NCBI RefSeq assembly: GCF_003576645.1
Contig: NC_044923.1
Span: 2,221,691-2,285,690 of the forward strand
Length of the DNA stretch: 64,000 nucleotides
Reading direction: 5' to 3'
From: Ipomoea triloba
Taxonomy: Eukaryota > Streptophyta > Magnoliopsida > Solanales > Convolvulaceae
Below are positions 52,151 to 63,329 of this stretch, in pieces. The notes under the pieces are model-generated. The model worked only from the letters and a program-made list of their open reading frames with translations. It did not search any database and was not told where the DNA came from. Each line of letters starts with the position of its first letter. The stretch's first letter is position 1. The position numbers and the translations under genes were made by a program.

Positions 52151-52674
52151 TATATATGTGTGATACGGAGTATTTATTACATATTATATCTCAACAGTTT
52201 ATTCCCACTAATTAATAGATAAAAATTATGCAAGATTTATACCAAGAAAGCCATAAACTCCCAATAAATAAATAATAAAAGCATGCAAATATATATTCAT
52301 TATTAAAAGGAAAGAAAATAAAAATTAATTGATATATATAGACACATGTATATATGCTTTTGGGGTGTGGGCACACTAGCAAAGCACACTCCAACCTGCA
52401 GATCTAGATAAGGCGAGGCATGCAAGGTGCAATCTTTTATCCCCATGCTTGTGCAGATTGATTGGTAACACCATGTAACACATGTAAATGGTGTGTAGTT
52501 TGATTTGCGAGAAAAATTAAATTAATTAACATTAATGTTAGCTGAAACGGCTGAAAGTATAAGAATTAAATTACCTAAAAAATTAATTAAGATGTTTGGT
52601 TCACTTAAATTTTCCTATGAAATTTTTAAAAATCTATAATATATATTATGGACACATTATTTCTTGTAATTTGT

Positions 52675-53520
52675 TGATGAAACAAATTATACAAATAATT
52701 AATCGAATAAAACACAGTCATAAATAATAATTATTATAAATTCAAACCCAACATTATTTCCAAATTCACAATCAAGAATTTATCAAACTCAACCACTCTA
52801 ATAACTTTAATTTTTTTTTTTTCTGAATTATTGCTTTGCGTGATACATCTAAATTCTGAACAACCTTATCCAAGGCCTCTGCTATGACAACACAATTCAC
52901 ACCAACCTCTTACCTAATCTTGCCAACATTATTGTCAACTGCTCTAACATATTCATGGAGTATAAATTAAAATGATGTCCCCCCACACATAAATAATTAT
53001 ATGTGCATTGTCTTCTCATTGTCCATCTTTAAATGACCTTGACAACCTTATCCTTGTATGATTTTCTGTCTGTTCTTTCCTGAATCTAGGGTTTGATCTC
53101 ATGAAACTCATTATTGTTCATATAAATTTGTGTTTGCCCTTTGTTGATTTTGGAAGCATTAGTGCATAATTGTTCTTGTATTGTATTGTATTGCATAGAT
53201 CTCCAAATATAATAATTATTGTCTTTCATGGTTAACAATTGACTTAGGGTGCATGATTGTTTAAATGAATTGTGGTCAGAGTGACTGAAGCAGTTCACGC
53301 TTCAACCGTATTGATAATAAGGTAAAGATTTTATTAACGCTGTACGTAACTGAAATAATTTAATCGGATTGTTTAAATTTCAGTACATTCCATTCTTCCA
53401 AAGGAATAAACAGGTTTATTAGTAATCTATATAGATAGAAATCAAACCCCGAAAATCATTGGCCAAGTTGGGCAAATAATATAGGAGACCAAAAAGTTAG
53501 GGCCTTTTGTCTCCATTTTT
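52675..53520 (+). repeat. Dispersed intergenic duplication, copy 2
   Basis: Paralogue of 31265-32390 in the same orientation, without the MITE found there. It carries about 250 bp (53060-53290) absent from copy 1. No coding sequence recognised. From 53521 to 54770 I see AT-rich intergenic DNA only, with a degenerate SINE-like stretch near 53640-53710. Confidence 0.75.
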
Positions 53521-54894
53521 CACGCCATGTTTTCTTCATCATGTGCTTCATATGCGAATGGAATACTCTTTAAAAGAAAAAAAAATGAAATAATATATTA
53601 TATGCTTTTGTTAATCACCTTGTGCTCAATCAACACCTGCTCTTCTTGAGGGAAGATCACATGATCGAATCCTAGTGGTGATTGGTGAGGTATTGATTCT
53701 TTAAACTACAATAGTTAGAAAAAGTATATTGAACAGATACTATTAATAGAGTAGATAATACTAAAAAAAATATTATATGCTATTGATAAAATTCAAATTC
53801 TTAATATTTTAATTCAAGAAATTTCTTTTCCTATAAGCGAAACAGAATCACATGTGATTATTAGAAAAACACAGACATGCATGCAATCTCTATATATGGT
53901 TACACATTGAAAAGATAAATTCTTATAAAACCTTTTTAGTTATTCATATATATATTTTTTATTCATGGTGGGTATTTGAATCAAATAATATAAAGATGGC
54001 TCAATAAATAAAGAAAAATCGGTTGTATCTTTTCCAATATATATTGCAAGTCAATTAATTGATAAAATATCTAAAACCAAGTTGAATAGATTTTGGGGTT
54101 TGATTAAATCAAAGTAATGATGTTAAAAGTTTGGATGGTCAAATACAAATAGATGGAACATGATTCTCGTACGTAAAAAAAATAAAAGATTTAGTATTGC
54201 TAATATCTTTTTGGTCGAATTTTCGCATAAATTTACTTCGATTTGCAGCTATTTCATATATCTAATGCATACTTTTTCAATGTAATAGTTGTTGAGCATA
54301 TAATATATAATCATAAATGTGTAATCTAATTAGGTTTTTAGTTGAGGCGAAATACATGTTTCGATTTGGTATAGAGCCCACCCCATACGTAAGCAATTCA
54401 ACTATCAGCTCAGACTTTTATAGTTACAAGCTTTTCTGGTCATTTTAAAATAGTGTATTGGGTGATCCCAAAAATGGGGAAATGGATAATAATCTTTTAT
54501 CATTGGGTAATAAATAATAATAATCATCATAATAAAGTCAAAACAAAATAGAATTTAAAAAAAGAAATAATGAACTTTGGGGTGGCGGAGGTGCACCATA
54601 TATTTTGCGCACCTTATCACCATCTTCATCATCTACAGTGCCCGAAAAAGAGGAATCAAAAAGTGTATTGACCACTTTACTGAAAATCAATCTTTACATC
54701 CATTATATATATATATATACATATACATGTATAATGTGTAGATACATATAGATAAAAGTTTGGGTTCCACCAAAACCATGGATATTTGGGATTCTAGTAG
54801 TAGTAATATTGCTGTCATCACCTCAGAGTTCATCACTTTCTATTCTTTTGGCAGTGTTAGTGATTGCAGTTCCTTAAATTCATCATTCTCAGCT

Positions 54895-55274
54895 GCTTTG
54901 TCTCTTTCCTTTTCTGCTTTTCAATGCCTCAATTCCACCATTTTTCTTGAAGGAGGAAGGGATTAATTGATCACCCTTCTGAATTCTGCATTTCTGCCTG
55001 TTTTTTTTGTTGTTTGTTTAGTGTAATCCATACCTTTCTCTCTTTTCCCTTAAAGTTTGGAACTTTGTGGCATTTGTTTGCAAGAATGCCTTGTCTCTTT
55101 ACTTTTCTGCTTTTCAATGCCTCAATTCCACCATTTTTCTTGAAGGAGGAGGGGATTAATTGATCACCCTTCTGAATTCTGCATTTCTGCCTGTTTTTTT
55201 TGTTGTTTGTTTAGTGTAATCCATACCCTTTCTCTCTCTTTTCCCTTAAAGTTTGGAACTTTGTGGCATTTGTG
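54895..55274 (+). repeat. 193-bp tandem duplication immediately upstream of the SirB1-like gene
   Basis: The segment with 'tcaatgcctcaattccacc', 'gattaattgatcacccttc' and 'cttaaagtttggaactttg' occurs at 54895-55080 and again at 55088-55274 (offset 193) with only a few differences. It ends nine bases before the proposed start codon, so it likely doubles part of the promoter or 5' leader. Confidence 0.9.
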
Positions 55275-55282
55275 TTGCAAGA

Positions 55283-57667
55283 ATGCTGTGTTCTTCCTTA
55301 TCTGGGCTGATTCATCAGGCAGCCAGGATGGGTTCTTTGGAGAATTTATGCAGGTAACTTGTCTTCTTAGTCTCAAGAACTAAAATGTGGTTGATCAGAT
55401 TATGTTTTGGATGAGGGTTTGATGAAACTGTGGCTGTGTTTTGTGATTTGTGAATGGAATTGTTAGAAGCATTTGTGGTAGTGTACTTGTAGCCTAGGCA
55501 ATTCCCAAAATCCATTTATTCTTTACGATCATCAGGTGTGGTTTTGATGGTCGTCTTGGATGTTGGATTGGGAATGAAAAACACAAGAAGAGGAGGCTGA
55601 GCATTGCCCCTTGGATTGCTTCTGCTCTTGCTGAAACCCGAAATTCGTCTAGAGCTGAGCTCTATGCAGAGGTTGGGACCTTTTTCTCGCATGATATATG
55701 TTCGTTTTTATGCTTAGGAGGATAATTCTGTATCGTTAATTGGATGATTAGTCGGTTTTAGATGTTTTATGAATTGTAGCATAGTTTATAGTTACAATTT
55801 TGCAGCTTCAGCTGAGATTGTGACACTTTTGGCAGGTTTTGAAAGATGCTAGGGAAAAGTTTACACGGGAGGTATCTTTGCGAACGAAGGATAAAGAAAT
55901 ATCCCTAGCAAAGGTATATATTCGAGTAGTTTTAATTTCTTCTCGATTGAAAAGGGAGTGGTTTATAAGCAAAGCTGTTCTATGTTTCATCTTTGGGGCT
56001 TTCAATTTGCGACAATTAATATGTTGAATGAGATCACGTATGCTTTTTAACCGTATAGGCTTTGCTTTATGTTGGTGCCGAAGATGAGGTGTTCATGGCT
56101 TTCAACCGGGAGAAGGATGCTTACGCAGTCCAAAGTGAAAGTACGTCTCTGTTACCGTCCTATACTCCAGATTGGCAACACGTCGAGGCCATGCCTCTTG
56201 CGGGAAAAAGTATGAATCAGTGGTTGGGCGAGCTGGATGCAATTGCACGAGAAGTCGAGGCAGAGCTAGTTTCGCGGGAAATAGGGTGCCATTTGAGTGA
56301 GGTTTTGGACGCGGTGAACATAGTCCTTTTCGAGTTGAGAGGTTTCAAAAGGTCACATGTGTTGGTAGATTCCAAAGGTCTATACCTGCACTCGGTATTA
56401 GGCTCGGGATCTTGCAGCGGTATATACCCATCCCCTCGTTTTAAATTTTACTAATTACTGGTGTTCGTGTCATTTGATGCTAGCTTGTTTACTTTATGAA
56501 CAGCGATTTTGCTCAGTATTGTTTATATTGAGGTTTGTCGAAGACTTAATCTAACTGTTTTGGGATCCCGAGTTGGGGAAGAGTTTTTGATATGGCCCCA
56601 GACAGGAAACCCCGAGGTAATCCTCGTTTTAAAATGCTGTTGCACATTTTGATACCTATAAGCGTTGTCTAAGTTTTCTAATCATGTCAAGTTTAAACTT
56701 GCTACATTCGTCACTCGTTTAGGAGCTATTCAAGATTACTTGCGGGCACAGTTTGTTTGGTATTGTTAACGGGAAGTGTGTGGAGGACCCTCGATCGAAG
56801 GCCTCAGACATAAATAGCAATTCACTTCTAGGACTCGAGGTTGCAACGAACCGAGATATAATTGGAATCGCTTTGGCCAATTTGATTGTAAGCTTTATAC
56901 TGATTCTATTCTTGTATACCTTTTAGTTTTCGGGGATTCATTCAATCATTTTATGCTGGATTTAATGCTTCTACTGATTCGTTGCAGAGGTTTCATTGGA
57001 AACGTGCCTCGAGAGCAAACCATGGTCTGATGCTGAGTTCTCCGCTTAGGTCTGTTCGTGATGCTGACGAAAGATCTAGCAAGAACGACGTGGCTTCGAA
57101 TGTCCCCTTGTTACGACCTCAAGATCTAAGGTAGCCATCACCCATCTTATACTCTCCCGTGCCTCATTCACTACAATTGCTTCCCTTTCCCGATTAAACA
57201 GCTTCCACTTACAGATACTGCATTGTAACAGAGTCAGTAGTACTAAAAAAAAAAACAGCTTCCACTTTGTGTTGTTCCTTCGCTTATGATAACATTGCTA
57301 TCTAGGCTGGCTATTATGGCATCAGAAAGATTGCTTATTCTGCAGCCACACAATTGGGCTCTGAGACGAGACTATGGCATGATGTTGTACTATAGTAGGT
57401 ATATATGCATGATGATTTTGATAACTTATCTAACATCAACGATTCAAGGCTCGTTAGTTAGTCGTTACTACTGCCTGATCATGTCCTCGATGTTTAACGA
57501 ATATCAGGGAATACGAGGCAGCTGTGCAGGAGCTTAGCATCTGTATGGCCTTCGCCCCTGAAGAGGAAGCAGAAGTTTTGGAGCCATTCGTCGAGAAGTT
57601 GCATCTGTTGCGCCTCGAATCCTCGTGGAAGTCCCGGGGACATAAAGGCCGGCTTACAGTTCCTTAA
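55283..57667 (+). CDS. SirB1/transglutaminase-like domain and TPR protein
   Basis: Nine phase-consistent exons: 55283-55353, 55536-55671, 55836-55913, 56059-56419, 56504-56616, 56723-56887, 56988-57130, 57306-57398 and 57508-57667, giving 439 aa. Residues about 110-310 match the SirB1 N-terminal (transglut_core2) family: LDAIAREVEAEL, LSEVLDAVNIVLFELRGF, LHSVLGSGSCSAILLSIVY, RRLNLTVLGSRVGEEFLIWP. In bacterial members the last segment has a His in a GHFL-type motif; here it reads GEEF, so catalysis is doubtful. The C-terminus (ERLLILQPHNWALRRDYGMM and EYEAAVQELSICMAFAPEEE) is TPR-like. A basic KHKKRR lies at about 40-45. The exact role in plants is not known to me. The first exon and start are the least certain part. 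Confidence 0.88.
57211..57252 (+). mobile_element. Tiny retroposed tail with 15-bp target duplication, copy 1
   Basis: A 42-bp insert, 'actgcattgtaacagagtc' then 'agtagtact' and an A-run, is flanked by AAACAGCTTCCACTT on both sides (57196-57210 and 57253-57267). It lies in intron 7 of the SirB1-like gene. The same tail is inserted at 63150-63184. Confidence 0.8.
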
Positions 57668-58203
57668 CAGCGCTGATCCATTTGTAGAATGTCGCGGTTT
57701 TCTGACATGTTAAGCTTTCAGCAAGGCGTAGAATTAGCCTTTCTGGTTTCTGTAAATACTTCCTGTAGTTGTTGGAACCATAATGTCCATGAGACAATGA
57801 TGTATGTAGAAGTAGATCAGATGAAGCTTAAAAAGCTATCAGATCATAATGTTAATTCTCAGTTTCATGTGAAGAAATAACAGCCATGGCAAATGACCTT
57901 TTAAAGGGAATTTCCTGTGTATTTCTCATGCTGATGATTTTGAGGAGATGAACATTGCAGTTTTTTGTTTTGTTTTTTTTAGTAAGATACGAAATGTATG
58001 GTCAAATATTCAATATGATTCCACAAGGTCTAGTTTCTTCAACTAACGGATTTTAGCCAACTGAAAGGATCCTCTAATCAATCAAAAAATCCATTAATAA
58101 TGAGGATTCGAAATATGGCACTTTGGTTGATTCAACAATTAGAAGAAAGATGATTTCCGTCATATTATTATGCAAACTATGACAGCTTCTACACAAATTA
58201 TTC

Positions 58204-58352
58204 TGTGGACCCGAGCCCACCTTATAAGATCCAAAGTGAACCCAAATCTAAAATACATAATTTACATACTGAATGTTTACAATTTAAAGTGTGAACACTC
58301 AACGTATAAATTGTGATGGATCCATATTGTAAGGTGACCCGGATTCATGGTA
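58204..58352. mobile_element. Short foldback element
   Basis: 'gtggacccgagcccacctt' at the left is mirrored by 'aaggtgacccggattcat' at the right, with 'agatcc' / 'ggatcc' continuing the arms. Related in style to the elements in RPB8 intron 1. Elsewhere in 57668-58370 nothing is recognised. Confidence 0.6.
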
Positions 58353-58378
58353 TATCTATTGAACTTCTACCGACTCTC

Positions 58379-58445
58379 TGGGCCAGTCAACTCTACGTTC
58401 TGACCTAATTTTACTATCTCGGCCCATTACTGCAACTGAAGCCCA
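58379..58445 (+). promoter_or_regulatory. Cluster of three site II (TGGGCC/TGGGCT) elements upstream of RPB8
   Basis: TGGGCC at 58379-58384, GGCCCA at 58421-58426 and AGCCCA at 58440-58445, all 220-290 bp before the ATG. Site II motifs bind TCP factors and are typical of plant housekeeping, ribosomal and polymerase-subunit promoters. Confidence 0.55.
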
Positions 58446-58666
58446 GCCCTCAAATTGTTCAATCAGCGAACTCAAATACTCGATTACTGAATTTGTTCTT
58501 CTCTGATTCGACGCTTCTTCTCTCAGTTCAGACTTCAGATCATCTTCCTGGTAAAGGCAATCGTATTTAAGCTAATTCCCATTCCTTCTATCGTTATCTT
58601 TTTCACTTCGATTCCGGATTTTGGTTCTATCACTTCTGTTAGCTTCGGTCTGCTCATAGGTTCAGG

Positions 58667-60397
58667 ATGGTTGAGACCCTGTTTGAGGATATTTTTACAG
58701 TAACTAACATAGACCCAGATGGGAAAAAGTTCGATAAAGGTATTCATCTATTCACCCTCACTCTCTCTCACAGTTCTTTTATGGTATACTCTATATTGCT
58801 TGAATGTTTTATTGAAAAAGTAGTGATTTTGATGTGGGGAGAGTTTTGGGGGAGCACATATACCTACCCCAATGTCTGATAAGAACCATCTTCTTGACCT
58901 AAAAGCTTAAACCAATGAGTTTAGCATATTGAACAATAGGGTTAATGAACAGTGGAGCAAATTTCAATTGTTATACCATGGATAAAGGTCAAACTAGCAT
59001 TGTGGACTCTGGTTATGTGCTACCTTCAATTTATTTATAGGTGTTCAGGATGTAATATGTTAACCGGTAGGCACATAATATGAATATCGTTTTGAACCAA
59101 GGTCTACACTCTAAGGTGGACCTGATCCATGGTATAATTTGCCAGCAAATTGCAATTGTTATACCATGGACCAAAGTTTATATTGCATTGGGAACTTTGA
59201 TACAAAAATTTTGTAGCTTTAGTTAACACATTCTGTACCTACAGTTAACAGTTTCTGTACATGTAAACAAATAACTTGATAATTGCTGTCACATAATATG
59301 ATAGCTACAAGTACAGAAACTGTCAATTGCTGATACAGAATGCGTCAACCACAGATACAGAATCTGAAGGTTATTTTTGAACTAGGATCTACAATGTAAG
59401 GTAGACCTGGTCCATGGTATAATTTGCCGATATCATGTGGGTGTGCAATGAATTATGAATCTTCTTGTGTTTTGAGAGCCTTAGTCCCTGTTTAGTAATA
59501 AAAGACCTTTCTTTTTTTCAGTTGTTGATATATTGGTTGAATTCCCTATGTGGTTCACTTTTAGCTCTTTACCACTTAGTTTTGGCTTTTGATTGTGGGA
59601 CATTCTCGTGTTTCACATATGGATATGATATGTTTCACATGTAGTTTGTAGTTTCTCAAAGCGACGGGTATTTCTGCCTAAAAAATAAGCAATTTCTGTT
59701 ATACCTATTTTTGGAACAGTTTATAGCTGTACTGATGTCTAAGATAATGATTGCGTGTGTTCCTAGTGAATCGCATTGAGGCGAGGAGCGAGCAGTTTGA
59801 AATGTTTATGCAATTAGATATAAACACAGAGGTATATCCTATCCACCGAGAAGAGAAGTTTATGATGGTTCTGGCCTCCACATTAAACTTGGATGGGGCA
59901 CCAGATTCTGGTTACTTTCTTCAGGTATTCTTTTACTATAATTTATTTCCGTGAATTAACTGTATTGCCCATAAAAAAGTTTCTAACCGATTGCCTAGCT
60001 AATTCTCCGTGAAATTTTGTCATTGGAAATGCTTCCATTCTTAAAGTTCTAACTTTGTCTTGGTATCGTAACCTCGATCTCAGGGAAACAGGAAATCACT
60101 TGCTGACAAGTTTGAGTACGTGATGCAAGGAAAGCTGTACAGGATATCGGAGGAAGGCTCGGGAAGGCTTGCTAAAGCGTAGGCTTCATTGCCCCCGTCT
60201 CTTAATGCTTCATTGCCAGTTTTCATCGTTTTCTATTACGAAATTTGCATAAAATGCATTCACCTGTTTTTGTTACTCGCTCCAGGGATATATACGTTTC
60301 GTTCGGTGGACTTCTGATGCAGCTGAGGGGAGATCCATCGATAGCAGCTAAATTCGAGCTCGACCAGAGGCTGTTCATTCTCATCAGGAAAGTTTGA
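58667..60397 (+). CDS. NRPB8: DNA-directed RNA polymerase subunit RPABC3 (Rpb8)
   Basis: Four exons, 58667-58739, 59767-59924, 60084-60178 and 60286-60397, phase-consistent, giving 145 aa, the normal plant Rpb8 length. Translation begins [20 protein letters not shown] and continues [73 protein letters not shown] and [13 protein letters not shown], ending RLFILIRKV. Rpb8 is an OB-fold subunit shared by nuclear RNA polymerases and, in plants, also found in Pol IV/V. Intron 1 is about 1 kb and contains two MITEs. No defect seen. Confidence 0.97.
58958..59147. mobile_element. MITE with GGCAAATTATACCATGG ends, copy 1 (RPB8 intron 1)
   Basis: Left 'gcaaatttcaattgttata' 'ccatgg'; right 'gatccatggtataatttgcc'. 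The terminal word GGCAAATTAT is shared with the elements at 43056 and 50385. Confidence 0.7.
59150..59428. mobile_element. MITE with GGCAAATTATACCATGG ends, copy 2 (RPB8 intron 1)
   Basis: Left 'gcaaattgcaattgttata' 'ccatggacc'; right 'ggtccatggtataatttgcc'. The interior has inverted 'acagtttctgtac' / 'gtacagaaactgt' words. It lies two bases after copy 1. Confidence 0.75.
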
Positions 60398-63149
60398 AGC
60401 TTTGAAGTCTTTTTTCTGATGGATCGGATACTGTTGTTATCTGATGTTATTCGTCAGTCTAACCTTTGGGCTTGTTCATGAACATGATGTAATAATAAAG
60501 ATGACAAAGTGCTATGTTGTTTGCAGATGATGCTCTGTTGGCTCATAATAATGCTTTTTAAGATTCTATCTTCTTTATATGATTTAGAATAGAATGTTAG
60601 ACCTGACAATTATGGACCCGATCCAGTAATATGACACAAAATCAGACACGAAAATAATGGGTTAGTGTTTAGCCTTAACATGTCTTGGATCGTTAATAGG
60701 TTGACCTGTTAATGAACCATATATATGAATTGTTAGGTCTATCGAATTTTACTATTCAACCATAACTTTGAGACTAAAAATAAAATTTTCATTTTTATTA
60801 ATTAGTTACTCATGAATATTCTCTATGTTCCAATTAATTACTCGAGTATACTTTATAATGTCGGAAGCAATTTTAGTTGAGTTGAGCTATCTATTAATCT
60901 TCTCAGTTTGAATTAATAGGGAAAGATAAACAAAGAAGCAAACATATCACATCTCTTATAATAACCCTATCAATGATTCTTTGTTGGGGGTTTTTTTTTT
61001 TTCTTGACATTTTGAGAATGTGAAAGAAAGAGATGATAGGACTATGGGAGAGATGGTATTTTGTGGGATTGTGAAAATTATTTTAAAAAAGAAAAGAAAA
61101 GAGGGGTAAGTCTAACAACTGCGTGTACTGCAAGCGCCCAACGGGATCATGTGATTGAAATTGCTCTTAGAATTTATGATGAAATTGCATTTATGCTCTT
61201 AAAATTTATGATTGATCGGTCCACGTCATAAAATAAAATGAACAATACTTATAATATATTTATTCCCTAAAAAACAGTAACATTGGCTACAACCTTAAGC
61301 GGTCCAATCCATAGATAAGAGTAGTGATCGTTACACTGTCATTAATGTCAATCACTAATGAAACTATCATCCATGCATCCCATTCAAGCTACATATTATC
61401 TATGTCTCTACTCTCAAAATCAACCACAATTATTGCAGATTTTACATTTTTCTTGGTGCAGTTTAATACCAGCCTCAATCTCATCTACACCAAGATATTA
61501 GCTTAATTAGCTTGCCAGATATTATTGGATTTTGGCACCTAACATGAAGATGGTGCAGCCTGGTACAACTGCTGCTGGCCACAAAATACATAGATTTAAC
61601 AAACTCCCAGGCCAGAAGAAAGTGACTGTTTTGACATGCTTTATCTTCATATCCTCTAATTTTGTTTTTCTTTTTTTAATGATTGCCCTTTACTTCTTTT
61701 AGTAACGAGAGAAACTCACAACTGGCCCTAATCTTAGGGATAAAGGATTAAATAAACTTGTCTAAGTTGGTCATAGCTGACTGACTCAAACCAAGAACGC
61801 TAATAGATCGCTCAGCTCTTACTAAAATTAAAGTCGAACTTATAATCTTGTGATTACTAAGCCAACTGTCTAATCAATATAGCTGGGTTACCCAGCATTT
61901 CTTGATTTTGACACGTTACTATCTACATGTAGCATGTGTTGGGGAGGGGACCATTAATCAGGTGGCTGCCGAAATGAATTAATGTTAGCAACAGTGAAGG
62001 AATTAGGGGGCACATTGAAATTTCAGTCAGCATGTACTCTTTTGTGAAATTTTATTTCATGTAATTTTTCTTGTTCTAAATAAGATCTTTAATTTGAGGA
62101 TAAAAATGGGGGAACATTATTCATTACAATTATGGTGTGTAACGAAATGGGTAATAGTATGATTAAATAATAAGTAAATTGTCAATAATTTTGTGATCTA
62201 GTGTACGAAGTAGCTCTCCCAATTGGGGGTCATAGGTTTGAGCTCCAGTGGATGCGATATTGAGTCTTTGTGTTTCAGTAGAGCTAAATGCCTAAATTAG
62301 TGCAAAAACGAGCTGATCAAGCCATATATTTACGAACTGGTCAAGATTAGAAAGATTGTTCGACAAATATATTATTATAATCTTAATAAAAATCAAAACC
62401 CCTTCACAGACTCCTAGTGATTGGGAGCCATATATAATAGTTCGATTAGGGATAACCAACCCGATAGGAACATGCTAACCATACAAATTAGTTAATTAGT
62501 TTCTTATCATTTTCAGAGTTAGAGTTGGAGTTATAATTGCTACTTTTTGTTTTGTGGGTGGCGAGAGAAACACATTATTATTCAAAATTATGCACTAAAT
62601 AAACTTCACTTTTATATAATATCATGCAAACAATATATAAGAGGTAAATCGTACTAGGAAGCGTACAATCAAACTTGTGACTTTTAGACATAAGAACCAT
62701 GTTTGATCTATTCGACTTTAGCTACCCTTTTAGATATAAGAACCATGTTTGATCCACTTGATGTTGGCTACCTTTTGGAAGAGTAGATATTAAACTTGAA
62801 GTCCATGTCTTATTTTGTCACATATGAAACGTATATATATGTAGAAGCTGGTTAGAAAAATTGTAGCCATCCATTACATAAAATAGAGAAGGAAACCTGT
62901 AAGTTAAATATATTTGTTGTCATACAAAATGTGAGCCTCACGTAGTTTGTGATATTTTTATTAAGAAAATTAGCGATATTATCATAATCACCATCATCAT
63001 TATCATCATCATCAACCTCTAGTTCACAGTGTAGATATAGTAGAGGTTAAAATCAATGAGTTCTAAATTTAATTTTCATGTTGGCTTTCTCAATTTGAAA
63101 TTATCAATTATGAACATACACCTTCAATTTATAAGAAAATTATATAAAT
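60398..63149. other. Intergenic region without a recognisable gene
   Basis: AT-rich, with stops in all frames at short intervals. RPB8's 3' UTR probably occupies the first 100-200 bp ('aataataaag' at about 60490 is a possible poly(A) signal). A tRNA-like SINE copy lies at 62191-62300. Otherwise nothing supported. Confidence 0.6.
62191..62300 (+). mobile_element. tRNA-type SINE-like copy
   Basis: 'gtgatctagtgtacgaagta', 'gggggtcataggtttgagct' and 'gagtctttgtgtttcagtag' follow the order seen at 35901-36003. Confidence 0.5.
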
Positions 63150-63184
63150 TACTGCATTGTAATAGAGTCAGTAGTATTCAAAAA
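63150..63184 (+). mobile_element. Tiny retroposed tail with 14-bp target duplication, copy 2
   Basis: 'actgcattgtaatagagtc' then 'agtagtattc' and an A-run, flanked by AAAATTATATAAAT on both sides (63136-63149 and 63185-63198). Confidence 0.8.
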
Positions 63185-63329
63185 AAAATTATATAAATAG
63201 TGATCGATTTTTAGCACTGAATAAACATGTTATAGCATTATAATTGTTTCTTCTCTTTTACTTTAATGGGACAGAATGAGTAATAAATTAAATAAAGTGT
63301 AATACTTACAAAAATACTATTGGTACGTG

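Noticed and set aside
54778..54966. 62-codon frame (MDIWDSSSSNIAV…) upstream of the SirB1-like gene
   Set aside because: Low complexity, no recognisable domain, and partly inside the 193-bp duplicated leader. More likely an upstream ORF or chance frame.
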